From Anaerolineae bacterium (lineage in GTDB: Bacteria > Chloroflexota > Anaerolineae > UBA1429): DNA of 17,750 nt. Of this stretch, positions 4,819 through 11,614 are shown piece by piece. The notes beneath the pieces were generated by a model that saw only the letters and a list, made by a program, of their open reading frames with translations, did no database searches and was not told the DNA's origin. Position 1 is the stretch's first letter; the number at the start of each line of letters is the position of its first letter. The position numbers were made by a program, and so were the translations under genes. The stretch lies in NCBI GenBank assembly GCA_007118555.1, contig SKRJ01000114.1, forward strand, positions 1-17,750, written 5' to 3'.

Positions 4819-6738
4819 CTACTCGCCGGGAGGGCCGGGCACCACAGTCGGGAGAGGCGTAGGCCCCACGGGGGTCTCGGTCGCCGTTGGTGTGGGCTCT
4901 GGCGTCGCCGTCGGCACCTCGGTGGGGACTATGGTCGCCACAGGTGTCGGCGTATAGGTAGGCAACACCGTCCCCGTAGGTGTCGCCGTGATTGTCGGCG
5001 TCGCCGTCGGCGTCGCCGTCGGCGTAGGCGTTGCTGTCATGGTCAGAAGAGGCGTCGGGGTCCAGGTGGGTACCAGAGTCCACGTTGGGCGGGGTGTCCA
5101 GGTAGGCGTCGGCGATGCCATCAGCGTAGGCGTCGCAGTCACACCGGCGATAGGCGTCCAGGTGGGACGCAGGGGAAAGGTCGGCCGGGGCGTAGCCGTA
5201 GCCGGTACGGCCGGCGGCTGCGCAACGGGGGGCACCGGAGTCGCCGTTGGCTCGGCCGCCACCGGCGGCAGAGGCGTGGGCGTCGGCTCTAGCGCGATCA
5301 CGCTCAAGGAGTAGGATCGATCTGGCCCAAACTGATCCTGATTGTGAACCGTCACCTGGGCCGTACCGTCTTGCGAGGCGGTGAACTCGATCTGCGAGGC
5401 CAGAGTCCCCGGCGCGATGTCGTCGTTGACCAGCACCCGCTCATCCACCGCCACCTCCAGCCGCGTATCCACTCCAACGGCCAGGTTACTCGTCGAGACC
5501 AGATAGCTGCCGCCTGCCTTGACGCGAAAGACGACGCTGTGAGGGATGCCCTCTCGATCGAACACGCGATGCTGTTGCTCGCCAATCGAGATGGTGCCCG
5601 GAAGCGCCTGCTCCTCGGCAGGCTGCTCGATCTCCTCCGTGGGCAAGGCCTCTGCCACAGCCTCCTCTTGAGGGGCTATATGGCCGGCCATGAGCGCCTG
5701 ACGTATCCCCTCCGAGGGGGGCACCAGAGCCAGCATAGCCTCCATGGGCGCGGCCTCCTCGATTGAGACCGGCGCCGCCTCTGCCCAACTCGAGAGAGTG
5801 TGCAGCGCGCTACTGATACGAACCATGCTCAATAGGAGGAGTAGAGCACAGGCCACGCCGCCGATGGTCACGAGTCCACGACCCGAGACCCCCTGCACAA
5901 AGATCCCCATCTGCCCCAACGTGTCCTGGTCGCGCACCCGCTCCAGATCGCGGCAGAATGCCTCGGCCGATTGGTAACGCTGGGCGGGGTTCTCCTCCAG
6001 CGCCTTGAGCACGATCCGACTGAGGGCCAGGGGCACCTCGGGATTCAGTCGATGCGGCGGCACGCGATTGCGGACATAGAGCGCCCCGGTGAGCATCTCG
6101 TACAACACGAGCCCCAACGCATAGAGATCCGAGCGCTGATCGAGGTAGCCCGTGGTGGTGGCTTGCTCGGGCGACTTGTAGGCCGGGGTGCCCGGATGCG
6201 TCGCGTTTTCCTGGGTGCGCTGCGACTCGCGCCCCACCTGCGCAACGCCGAAATCGGTGAGCTTGGCGCGCCCCTCTCCATCAAGCAGGATGTTGCTGGG
6301 CTTGATATCGCGGTGCACGATGTCATAGCGGTAGATCGCCTGAATGGCCTGTCCAATATCGAGGGCGATCTCCACGGCGCGGTCCACGTCCAGCGGCCCG
6401 GCATCGATCAATGTCCGCAGGCTGCCGCCCTCGAGGTACTCGCTGATGAGATAGAGGTTTTCTGCACCCTCGTCGTCGTCCTCGCTCTCCAGGGCATGGG
6501 TAGCTACGATGTTGGGGTGCGTCATACGACTGACAGCGCGGGCCTCTTGGGTCAAACGTCGCTTGTGGATCAGCCACTCGTCTCGAGGCGTATCTGGCGA
6601 GGGGCCGAGTAGCTCTTTGATGGCCACCGGCCGGTCCATAACCCTATCATGGGCCAGATAGACCTGACCAAAGGCCCCCTGGCCAATGACCGCCTTGATC
6701 TCGTACTTGGTTAAGAGCGTATCGCCTGAGCTCAGCAT
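4819..6738 (-). CDS. Transmembrane Ser/Thr protein kinase with Thr/Pro-rich extracellular tail
   Basis: 639 residues, PknB-like. The cytoplasmic kinase domain (about 12-268) is complete: glycine loop GQGAFGQVY (19-27), K41 in VAIK, HRDIKPSN (142-149), DFG (162-164) and SPEQ (189-192). It should be active. One membrane segment lies at about 289-307, putting the rest outside. After an acidic linker comes a beta-rich domain (about 380-484) resembling bacterial pre-peptidase C-terminal-like domains. Residues 485-639 are almost pure Thr/Pro/Ala with PTWTP motifs, probably a stalk or wall-spanning segment and possibly glycosylated. No PASTA repeats are present, so the signal sensed is unknown. The ATG at 6738 has GGGAG 7 nt upstream. 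It is monocistronic and divergent from the nucleotidyltransferase-GrpB gene. Confidence 0.93.
   Translation of the reverse strand: MLSSGDTLLTKYEIKAVIGQGAFGQVYLAHDRVMDRPVAIKELLGPSPDTPRDEWLIHKRRLTQEARAVSRMTHPNIVATHALESEDDDEGAENLYLISEYLEGGSLRTLIDAGPLDVDRAVEIALDIGQAIQAIYRYDIVHRDIKPSNILLDGEGRAKLTDFGVAQVGRESQRTQENATHPGTPAYKSPEQATTTGYLDQRSDLYALGLVLYEMLTGALYVRNRVPPHRLNPEVPLALSRIVLKALEENPAQRYQSAEAFCRDLERVRDQDTLGQMGIFVQGVSGRGLVTIGGVACALLLLLSMVRISSALHTLSSWAEAAPVSIEEAAPMEAMLALVPPSEGIRQALMAGHIAPQEEAVAEALPTEEIEQPAEEQALPGTISIGEQQHRVFDREGIPHSVVFRVKAGGSYLVSTSNLAVGVDTRLEVAVDERVLVNDDIAPGTLASQIEFTASQDGTAQVTVHNQDQFGPDRSYSLSVIALEPTPTPLPPVAAEPTATPVPPVAQPPAVPATATPRPTFPLRPTWTPIAGVTATPTLMASPTPTWTPRPTWTLVPTWTPTPLLTMTATPTPTATPTATPTITATPTGTVLPTYTPTPVATIVPTEVPTATPEPTPTATETPVGPTPLPTVVPGPPGE
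4860..5290 (-). repeat. Low-complexity repeat coding the Thr/Pro-rich tail
   Basis: Degenerate short-period repeats of the type GTCGGC/GTCGCC fill the 3' part of the kinase gene. The clearest unit is the 12-mer GTCGGCGTCGCC, repeated exactly at 4994-5005 and 5006-5017, with a variant copy at 5018-5029. In the coding frame they give TATPT and PTWTP units. Such tracts change length easily by slippage and can confuse assembly. Confidence 0.75.
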
Positions 6739-6772
6739 CTGGTTTCTCCCAATCTACTGAGGGAACAGCTCC

Positions 6773-6801
6773 AGTATAGCATTCGCAGCATGGCGACACA
6801 A
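6773..6801 (-). promoter_or_regulatory. Candidate promoter of the kinase gene
   Basis: On the minus strand TTGTGT (6801-6796), 17 bp, TATACT (6778-6773; 5 of 6). A TG sits one base upstream of the -10, making it extended. The predicted start near 6766 gives a 28-nt leader carrying the GGGAG ribosome site. Confidence 0.5.
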
Positions 6802-6826
6802 TCCAACCTGGTGTGTGATCATGCCA

Positions 6827-6856
6827 TTGGAAGGCGCGCTGCAGACGTTGTACAAT
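6827..6856 (+). promoter_or_regulatory. Promoter of the nucleotidyltransferase-GrpB gene, predicting a leaderless mRNA
   Basis: TTGGAA (6827-6832), an 18-bp spacer and TACAAT (6851-6856; 5 of 6) place the transcription start at 6863-6864. The ATG begins at 6864 and has no Shine-Dalgarno, so the message appears leaderless, as for xseA. Confidence 0.5.
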
Positions 6857-6863
6857 CGATGCC

Positions 6864-8207
6864 ATGCAAGAGAAACCCACCCGGAATCCGGAACTGAATC
6901 AGGTGCTCGACGAACTCGTTCGGGGCGTTCGTACAGTCCTGGGCGACAACCTTGTGGGCCTCTATCTGCAGGGCTCGTTCGCCGCCGGCGATTGGGACGC
7001 CTATAGCGACGTGGATTGGATCGTGGCGATTCGCAGCGAGCTGTCGGCCCACGAGATAGCCGCACTGCAACGCCTGCACCGCCATCTGTACGCCCTGGAA
7101 TCGCCCTGGGCCCAGCACCTCGAGGGGTCGTATTTGCCCATCGCCCTCTTGCGCCGCGAGGACCCCGCCCACACGCCCCTCTGGTACCTGGACAATGGCG
7201 CCCGAGAGATGATCCTCTCCGACCACTGCAACACGCTCGTGGTGCGTTGGCAGGTGCGCGAGCAGGGCGTGGCGCTGGCGGGGCCGCCCCCCGCAGAGTT
7301 GATCGATCCGGTGCCCCCCGACGCCCTGGCTCGTGAGATTCGCGCCACCATGCGCGACTGGGCCGCTACCTTCCTCGACACTCCCGAGGAGATCGCCAAC
7401 CGCTGGTACCAGCCGTTTGTCGTGCTGAGCTACTGCCGCATGCTGCACACGCTGGCCACCGGCCGCATCGAGTCCAAGCGCGCTGGCGCCCAGTGGGCCA
7501 GCAGCACCCTCGATCCCCGGTGGAACGGCCTGATCCGCCGGGCCTGGGCAGAGCGCCCTGATGCCTGGGCCAAGGTCCATCAGCCCGCCGACCCCGACGA
7601 TCTGCAGACCACCCTGGCCTTTGTGCGCCATGCCATCCGACGCGCCGAGCAAGACGACCTGGCAGCGGGACAGCCTCGGGTTACCCTGGTGCAGCGCTAT
7701 AACCCGGCCTGGCCCCAATGGGCCGATGCCATCAGGAGCTACCTGAACAAGGGGCTTGGTGAGCTGGCCCTGGCTATCGAGCACACGGGCAGCACCGCGA
7801 TCCCGGGCATGACGGCCAAGCCGATCATCGACCTGGTCATTGTTATCGAGCCCGGGACATTCGAGGCGACCAGGGAGCGACTGGAGGGGTTGGGCTATCG
7901 GCACCGGGGCGATCTGGGCATCGCCGGGCGTGAGGCGTTCGAGCTCTTGGATACCGTCGCCCTGCTGGCTCTCCCCGCGCATCACCTGTATGTCTGCGAG
8001 CAGGGCGCCTATGAGCTGCGCAAGCAGGTGGCGTTTCGCGACTTCTTGTGCCGCGAGCCCGCATGGCGCCAGCGGCTCTCACAGTGCAAGTGGGAGCTGT
8101 GCCTGCGCTACAATAACCATCGTCAGGCCTATATCGATGGCAAGGACGCCATGGTGCACGAGATCACGGCGCTGGCGATGGCGGACACCTCCAGGGGCGC
8201 TGGCTAG
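6864..8207 (+). CDS. AadA-like aminoglycoside nucleotidyltransferase fused to a GrpB-family domain
   Basis: 447 residues in two parts. Residues 1-265 resemble AadA/ANT(9)-type adenylyltransferases. The nucleotidyltransferase-fold signature is GSFAAGDWDAYSDVDW (37-52, GS then SDxD as metal ligands), followed by a helical C-terminal half with HTLATGRIESKRAGAQWA (195-212), the AadA-like region. Residues 272-438 match the GrpB/UPF0157 family, including RYNPAWPQWADAI and HTGSTAIPGMTAKPIIDL (307-324), itself a nucleotidyltransferase-like fold of unknown substrate. The combination in one continuous frame is unusual. It may modify a small molecule or protein with a nucleotide; real aminoglycoside resistance cannot be inferred. 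It stands alone, ending 9 bp before the convergent GT2 gene. Confidence 0.85.
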   Translation: MQEKPTRNPELNQVLDELVRGVRTVLGDNLVGLYLQGSFAAGDWDAYSDVDWIVAIRSELSAHEIAALQRLHRHLYALESPWAQHLEGSYLPIALLRREDPAHTPLWYLDNGAREMILSDHCNTLVVRWQVREQGVALAGPPPAELIDPVPPDALAREIRATMRDWAATFLDTPEEIANRWYQPFVVLSYCRMLHTLATGRIESKRAGAQWASSTLDPRWNGLIRRAWAERPDAWAKVHQPADPDDLQTTLAFVRHAIRRAEQDDLAAGQPRVTLVQRYNPAWPQWADAIRSYLNKGLGELALAIEHTGSTAIPGMTAKPIIDLVIVIEPGTFEATRERLEGLGYRHRGDLGIAGREAFELLDTVALLALPAHHLYVCEQGAYELRKQVAFRDFLCREPAWRQRLSQCKWELCLRYNNHRQAYIDGKDAMVHEITALAMADTSRGAG

Positions 8208-8216
8208 CAGGAGACG

Positions 8217-8978
8217 TTACAGCTTGTCGTACAGCCCACGCCAACTGTTCAGCCGCACGCGCAGCACCTGGGCAAACATCTCCTGCGACTCGCGCAGATA
8301 GCTCTTGCCCTTGCCCGTCGCGACATCGCGGTTGGCCCAACATACCGTCTCCTCGGCGATGGTATAGCCGCCCCGCTCCAGGAGATAGAGCAGCTCGACA
8401 TCAAAGGCGGTCACCCGCCACCCCGAGACCTCCACCGGGCTACGGATCGGCTCCAGCATCGGAAAGACCTCTCGGGCTACCTCGGTGCGGATCGCTTTGA
8501 ACCCACACTGGGTGTCCGAGATGTTGCGCAGCAACAGCGTGCGCCGGATCAGACGGAACACACTCGAGCCCAACCGCCGATACAGGGGAAAGTCCTGGCG
8601 TTCGAGCCCCCGCGAGCCGATCGCCGCGTCATAGCCCTGCTCGAAATGGGGCAGCAGCTTGGCGATCTCTTGGATGGGGGTGGACTGGTCCATATCGGTG
8701 AACAGGGTGATCTCGCCCCGGGCCGATTGCAGCCCCAGCCACAGCGCCGAGGGCTTGCCGCCGTGGGGGTTCTCCTGCAGGCGAAATCCCGGCTTGTCAG
8801 CGATCTGGCGACGTACGATCTCGCGGCTATCGTCGGTGCTACCATCGTCCGAGATCAGGACCTCGTAGGTGTAGGGCTGGTTCACCAGATAGGCATGCAC
8901 CTCGTCCAGCACGCCGCGCAGCAGATTCTCGCGCTCGTTATAGCAGGGTATGAGAACGGTCAGATACGGGGCTGCCAC
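8217..8978 (-). CDS. Family 2 glycosyltransferase, Alg5/DPM1-like (polyprenyl-phosphate sugar synthase type)
   Basis: 253 residues of GT-A fold. N-terminal LTVLIPCYNERENL (6-19) is followed by ISDDGSTDDS, a DMD metal-binding triad (95-97) and the DTQCGFKAI segment (155-163). AFDVELLYLLERGGY (191-205) with a C-terminal ETVCW completes the pattern typical of dolichyl/undecaprenyl-phosphate glucosyl or mannosyl synthases. No membrane helix is seen, so it is probably membrane-associated only. The GTG at 8978 is chosen because AGGAGG lies 5 nt upstream and homology begins at residue 4. The open frame continuing to 9323 runs antiparallel-coded junk over the previous gene. It starts 8 bp after the upstream GT2 stop, so it is translationally coupled and last in the rmlD operon. 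Confidence 0.9.
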   Translation of the reverse strand: MAAPYLTVLIPCYNERENLLRGVLDEVHAYLVNQPYTYEVLISDDGSTDDSREIVRRQIADKPGFRLQENPHGGKPSALWLGLQSARGEITLFTDMDQSTPIQEIAKLLPHFEQGYDAAIGSRGLERQDFPLYRRLGSSVFRLIRRTLLLRNISDTQCGFKAIRTEVAREVFPMLEPIRSPVEVSGWRVTAFDVELLYLLERGGYTIAEETVCWANRDVATGKGKSYLRESQEMFAQVLRVRLNSWRGLYDKL

Positions 8979-8986
8979 GGCGCCTC

Positions 8987-9937
8987 CTAGCTCAGGATCG
9001 ATGCCAGATACTCGTCGCTCACACGTTTCTCGCCGGCCGCTGATCGGTAGCGCCACGCACGCGGGAGGGTCAGCAGCCCGGCGAGCTGCCCCCGCAACCG
9101 GGCCCGCGCCGCCGCTCCCCGCCACTGACAGAGCGCCTGCCAGGCGATGCGCCCCTGAGCGGCCACGATGGCGCGCCAGTGCCGCCGCAAGAGCGCCCGC
9201 GGATAGTGACGCGCCAGCACCCACAGGGTGTTGCGGCCTACATAGTAGCTGGAGAGCGGGCCGCCCCCCGTGGCGCTCAGGTGATGGTAGACCACGGCCT
9301 GCGGTGTATAGATGCAGCGCCATCCGGCACGCTGGGCGCGCCAGTTCAGGTCGATATCCTCACAGTACATGAAAAACGACTCGTCAAAGGCGCCGACCTG
9401 CTCGATCACCTCGCGGCGCACGGCCATGGCGCCCCCACAGGCGCCAAACAGGTAGGCCGTCTCATCATAGGGCGGCCCATAGGGCTGCCACACCCCCCGC
9501 GAGTCGGCGGTGCCATCGCGGCGATAGAGATCGCCCGCCGAATGCAGGATGTCACGCCTGTCATGGAGCATGATGCGCGTCGCGGCCAGCCCCGCGTCGG
9601 GATGCTCGTCCAGCGCCGCCACGAGCGCTTCCAGCCAGTCGGGCTCGGCGACGGTATCGTTGTTGAGCAGCACCAGGATCTCGCCCCGGGCCTCGGCGAT
9701 CCCGGCGTTGCAGCCCCCGGCATAACCCCGGTTCTCTGCCAGCGCCAACACCCGCACCCAGGGGTACTCGCGCTCCATCACCGGCACCGACTCGTCCTCG
9801 GAGGCATTGTCCACCACGATTACCTCGGCCTCGCCATAGGTCTGGCGGGCCAGGCTGTCCAGGCAGGGCCGCAGATAGGCCAGACCGTTCCAGTTCGGAA
9901 TAATGACCGAGGCTCGTGGCCGCTGGCTCTCAGCCAT
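8987..9937 (-). CDS. Family 2 glycosyltransferase, rhamnosyltransferase-like
   Basis: 316 residues. The GT-A catalytic domain begins at SVIIPNWNG (10-18), with VVDNASEDES, the nucleotide-sugar/metal motif NND (92-94) and FDESFFMYCEDIDLNWRAQRAGW (185-207). This last stretch is the signature of the GT2 subgroup that includes WbbL/RfbF rhamnosyltransferases. The C-terminal region is arginine-rich and helical, probably peripheral to the membrane. The ATG at 9937 overlaps the end of rmlD by 8 bases (ATGGCTGA), so translation is coupled. Association with rmlD suggests dTDP-rhamnose as donor, which is an inference from context. Confidence 0.9.
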   Translation of the reverse strand: MAESQRPRASVIIPNWNGLAYLRPCLDSLARQTYGEAEVIVVDNASEDESVPVMEREYPWVRVLALAENRGYAGGCNAGIAEARGEILVLLNNDTVAEPDWLEALVAALDEHPDAGLAATRIMLHDRRDILHSAGDLYRRDGTADSRGVWQPYGPPYDETAYLFGACGGAMAVRREVIEQVGAFDESFFMYCEDIDLNWRAQRAGWRCIYTPQAVVYHHLSATGGGPLSSYYVGRNTLWVLARHYPRALLRRHWRAIVAAQGRIAWQALCQWRGAAARARLRGQLAGLLTLPRAWRYRSAAGEKRVSDEYLASILS

Positions 9938-10778
9938 CCCTGAGCAATCCCGCCCGAGCCATATAATCCCACAACGCCTCGCCCCAGGGGCGCATGGTGA
10001 TGCCGAGCTCGGCCGCCGCAAAGTTGCGCATCTCGACATACTTGGGCACCTGGGCGGCGCGCGGATAGTTCGCCGAGGGCTGCAACTCGACCTGATCCGC
10101 CACGCCCGCCAGGCGCAAGATCTCGCCCGCCCAATCGTAGCGAGAGCATACGCCCGCATTGGGCAGGTGATAGGTGCCATAGGCAGGCATATGGATCAAC
10201 TGTGACAGGGCGCCGGCCACATCCAGGGCATAGGTAGGCGAGCCCACCTCATCGGTGACCATCTGGATCGAGTCGCGCTCCTCGGCCAGCCGCAGGACGG
10301 TGCGCACAAAGTTGCGCGGCCCATCGCCGTACAGCCAGGCGATCCGCACAACGTAAAAGCGCGTCAGGAGCTGCCGCGTCAGCTCTTCGCCCAGCCACTT
10401 GGTGCGGGCATAAACGCTTTGCGGCTGGGTGGCATCATACTCCCAGTAGGGTTCCTGCCGGGCGCCATCAAAGACATAGTCGGTGCTGATGTATACCATG
10501 GGCGCATCAGAGGCCTGGGCGGCCACCGCCATGTTACGGGTACCCAGCACATTGACCCGGTAGGCCAGCTCAGGATCGCGCTCGCAGCCATCGACATCGG
10601 TGATGGCCGCTGTATGCAGGATGACATCGGGCTCAAAGTGGAGTACGGCCTCGTTGATGCCCTCGAGATCGGTGATATCGTGCTCGGGCAGATCAATGTG
10701 CATCAGGTCATGCCCTGCCAGAGCCTGGCGGAGGGCCAGGCCAAGCTGGCCATTGCTGCCTGTGATCGCGATCCGCAT
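9930..10778 (-). CDS. rmlD: dTDP-4-dehydrorhamnose reductase (RmlD-like)
   Basis: 282 residues, an extended short-chain dehydrogenase that would reduce dTDP-4-keto-rhamnose to dTDP-L-rhamnose with NAD(P)H. Seen motifs are GSNGQLG (7-13) for dinucleotide binding, YISTDYVFDG (96-105) typical of RmlD, and the catalytic Tyr-x-x-x-Lys as YARTK (123-127). The C-terminal part has the family pattern GTYHLPNAG. The ATG at 10778 has GAGGAGG 8 nt upstream. rmlA, rmlB and rmlC are not in the window, so they must be elsewhere, or this enzyme may act on another NDP-keto-sugar. First gene of a three-gene operon. Confidence 0.9.
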   Translation of the reverse strand: MRIAITGSNGQLGLALRQALAGHDLMHIDLPEHDITDLEGINEAVLHFEPDVILHTAAITDVDGCERDPELAYRVNVLGTRNMAVAAQASDAPMVYISTDYVFDGARQEPYWEYDATQPQSVYARTKWLGEELTRQLLTRFYVVRIAWLYGDGPRNFVRTVLRLAEERDSIQMVTDEVGSPTYALDVAGALSQLIHMPAYGTYHLPNAGVCSRYDWAGEILRLAGVADQVELQPSANYPRAAQVPKYVEMRNFAAAELGITMRPWGEALWDYMARAGLLRDG

Positions 10779-10830
10779 CGTGCGGGCCTCCTCTTGGTGA
10801 TGCAGGTGCGTGGCAAGGAACATGGCGCAC

Positions 10831-10859
10831 TTGCTAGACGACGCGCCGTATTATATCAT
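10831..10859 (+). promoter_or_regulatory. Candidate promoter of the nitroreductase gene
   Basis: TTGCTA (10831-10836), 17 bp, TATCAT (10854-10859; 5 of 6) predicts a start near 10866, about 30 nt before the ATG with its GGAGGG. It physically overlaps the minus-strand rmlD promoter at 10850-10878. Confidence 0.45.
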
Positions 10860-10878
10860 TGGCGGCGGACGGAACCAA
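10850..10878 (-). promoter_or_regulatory. Promoter of the rmlD-GT2-GT2 operon
   Basis: On the minus strand TTGGTT (10878-10873), 17 bp, then a perfect TATAAT (10855-10850) preceded by TGA, an extended -10. The predicted start near 10843 gives a 65-nt leader. The -10 elements of this and the opposing promoter share bases 10854-10855. Confidence 0.6.
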
Positions 10879-10895
10879 TCCGGAGGGCCGGGGCC

Positions 10896-11417
10896 ATGCC
10901 AGAGATTCTCGACAGTATCATGCAGCGGCGGAGCATTCGCCGCTATACGGAGGAGCCCGTCACACGGGAGCAGATCACGACCCTCCTGAAGGCTGCCATG
11001 GCGGCGCCTTCGGCCATGAATCGCAAGCCGTGGGAGTTTGTCGTGATCACCGATCCGGATCGGCTCCAGGCGCTGCGGCGACGCCTGGTGGCGGGCCGGT
11101 TCAACGCGCCGGCGGCCATCGTCGTGTGTGGCAATCTCAAACGCGCGGCGCCGGCCATGGCCAAGGATTTTTGGGTGCTGGATTGCAGCGCAGCCACCCA
11201 GAACATCCTGTTGGCGGCCGCGGGCCTGGGCCTGGGGACCGTGTGGATCGGGGTGTATCCGGTGCGCCTGATCATGACCCTTGTATCGCGTGTTCTCGAT
11301 CTGCCCAAGCATGTGTCGCCCCTGGCGGTCATCTGGGTCGGACATCCTGCGCAGGACAAACCACCGCGCACGCAGTATGATGAGGACAACGTGCACTGGG
11401 AATCGTACGAGGACTGA
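10896..11417 (+). CDS. Nitroreductase-family FMN flavoprotein
   Basis: 173 residues, a compact member of the NfsA/NfsB-like nitroreductase fold, normally a homodimer with FMN at the interface. The N terminus has the family motif IMQRRSIRRY (8-17; arginines contact FMN phosphate) and then MAAPSAMNRKPWEF (35-48). AGLGLGTVWIGVYP lies mid-chain, and the usual PPRTQYDEDNVHWESY ends the protein. Likely an NAD(P)H-dependent reductase of quinones, nitro compounds or similar; the physiological substrate is not readable. The ATG at 10896 has GGAGGG 9 nt upstream; the open frame upstream to 10419 is antisense to rmlD. It is a single gene, divergent from rmlD. Confidence 0.93.
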   Translation: MPEILDSIMQRRSIRRYTEEPVTREQITTLLKAAMAAPSAMNRKPWEFVVITDPDRLQALRRRLVAGRFNAPAAIVVCGNLKRAAPAMAKDFWVLDCSAATQNILLAAAGLGLGTVWIGVYPVRLIMTLVSRVLDLPKHVSPLAVIWVGHPAQDKPPRTQYDEDNVHWESYED

Positions 11418-11614
11418 GAGTAGCCATGCCAGAGGCCCGCTTGCGCCGATGCACAGAATCTTTGACGTAATGGAACAAGCATGGTATCATCTTTGTGCTT
11501 TGGGATGCGTAGAGGCCCCCATTTCTTGTCGCCGCCGTGCGATCAGTGAGGGGCCTTGTTCTTTGGGTCACGGGTACCCATCGCACATAGCAGCGATGGG
11601 GAGGGAGTGGGACA
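11418..11614 (+). other. Intergenic region and structured leader before the GT4 operon
   Basis: After the nitroreductase stop comes a strong promoter (11462-11490), then a leader of about 118 nt. Two hairpins are visible. One is AGGCCCC (11513-11519) with GGGGCCT (11550-11556). The other is CCCATCGC (11577-11584) with GCGATGGG (11593-11600), the latter directly abutting the GGGGAGGGAG ribosome site. A GGGTACCC palindrome at 11572-11579 could compete with the second stem. Confidence 0.45.
11462..11490 (+). promoter_or_regulatory. Promoter of the GT4 operon
   Basis: TTGACG (11462-11467; 5 of 6), exactly 17 bp, then TATCAT (11485-11490; 5 of 6) with TG at the extended position. The predicted start is near 11497. 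This is one of the best consensus matches in the window. Confidence 0.65.

Noticed and set aside
4860..5290. Short-period repeats considered as a CRISPR or intergenic satellite
   Set aside because: They lie in frame within the kinase gene and encode its Thr/Pro-rich tail; there are no spacers or constant repeat-spacer units.
6819..7985. 388-residue minus-strand ORF opposite the nucleotidyltransferase-GrpB gene
   Set aside because: It is an antisense shadow of a well-supported gene; no recognisable domain, and its composition follows the GC-rich third-codon pattern of the plus-strand gene.
6864..8207. Calling the AadA-like domain an antibiotic resistance gene
   Set aside because: Only the fold and SDxD site are visible; it is fused to GrpB, and no mobile element is adjacent, so resistance is not supported by the sequence.
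9938..10180. N-terminal extension of the rhamnosyltransferase-like gene
   Set aside because: The extra 81 residues are Arg/Cys/Ser-rich and lie wholly within rmlD in another frame; the GT2 domain starts just after the ATG at 9937.
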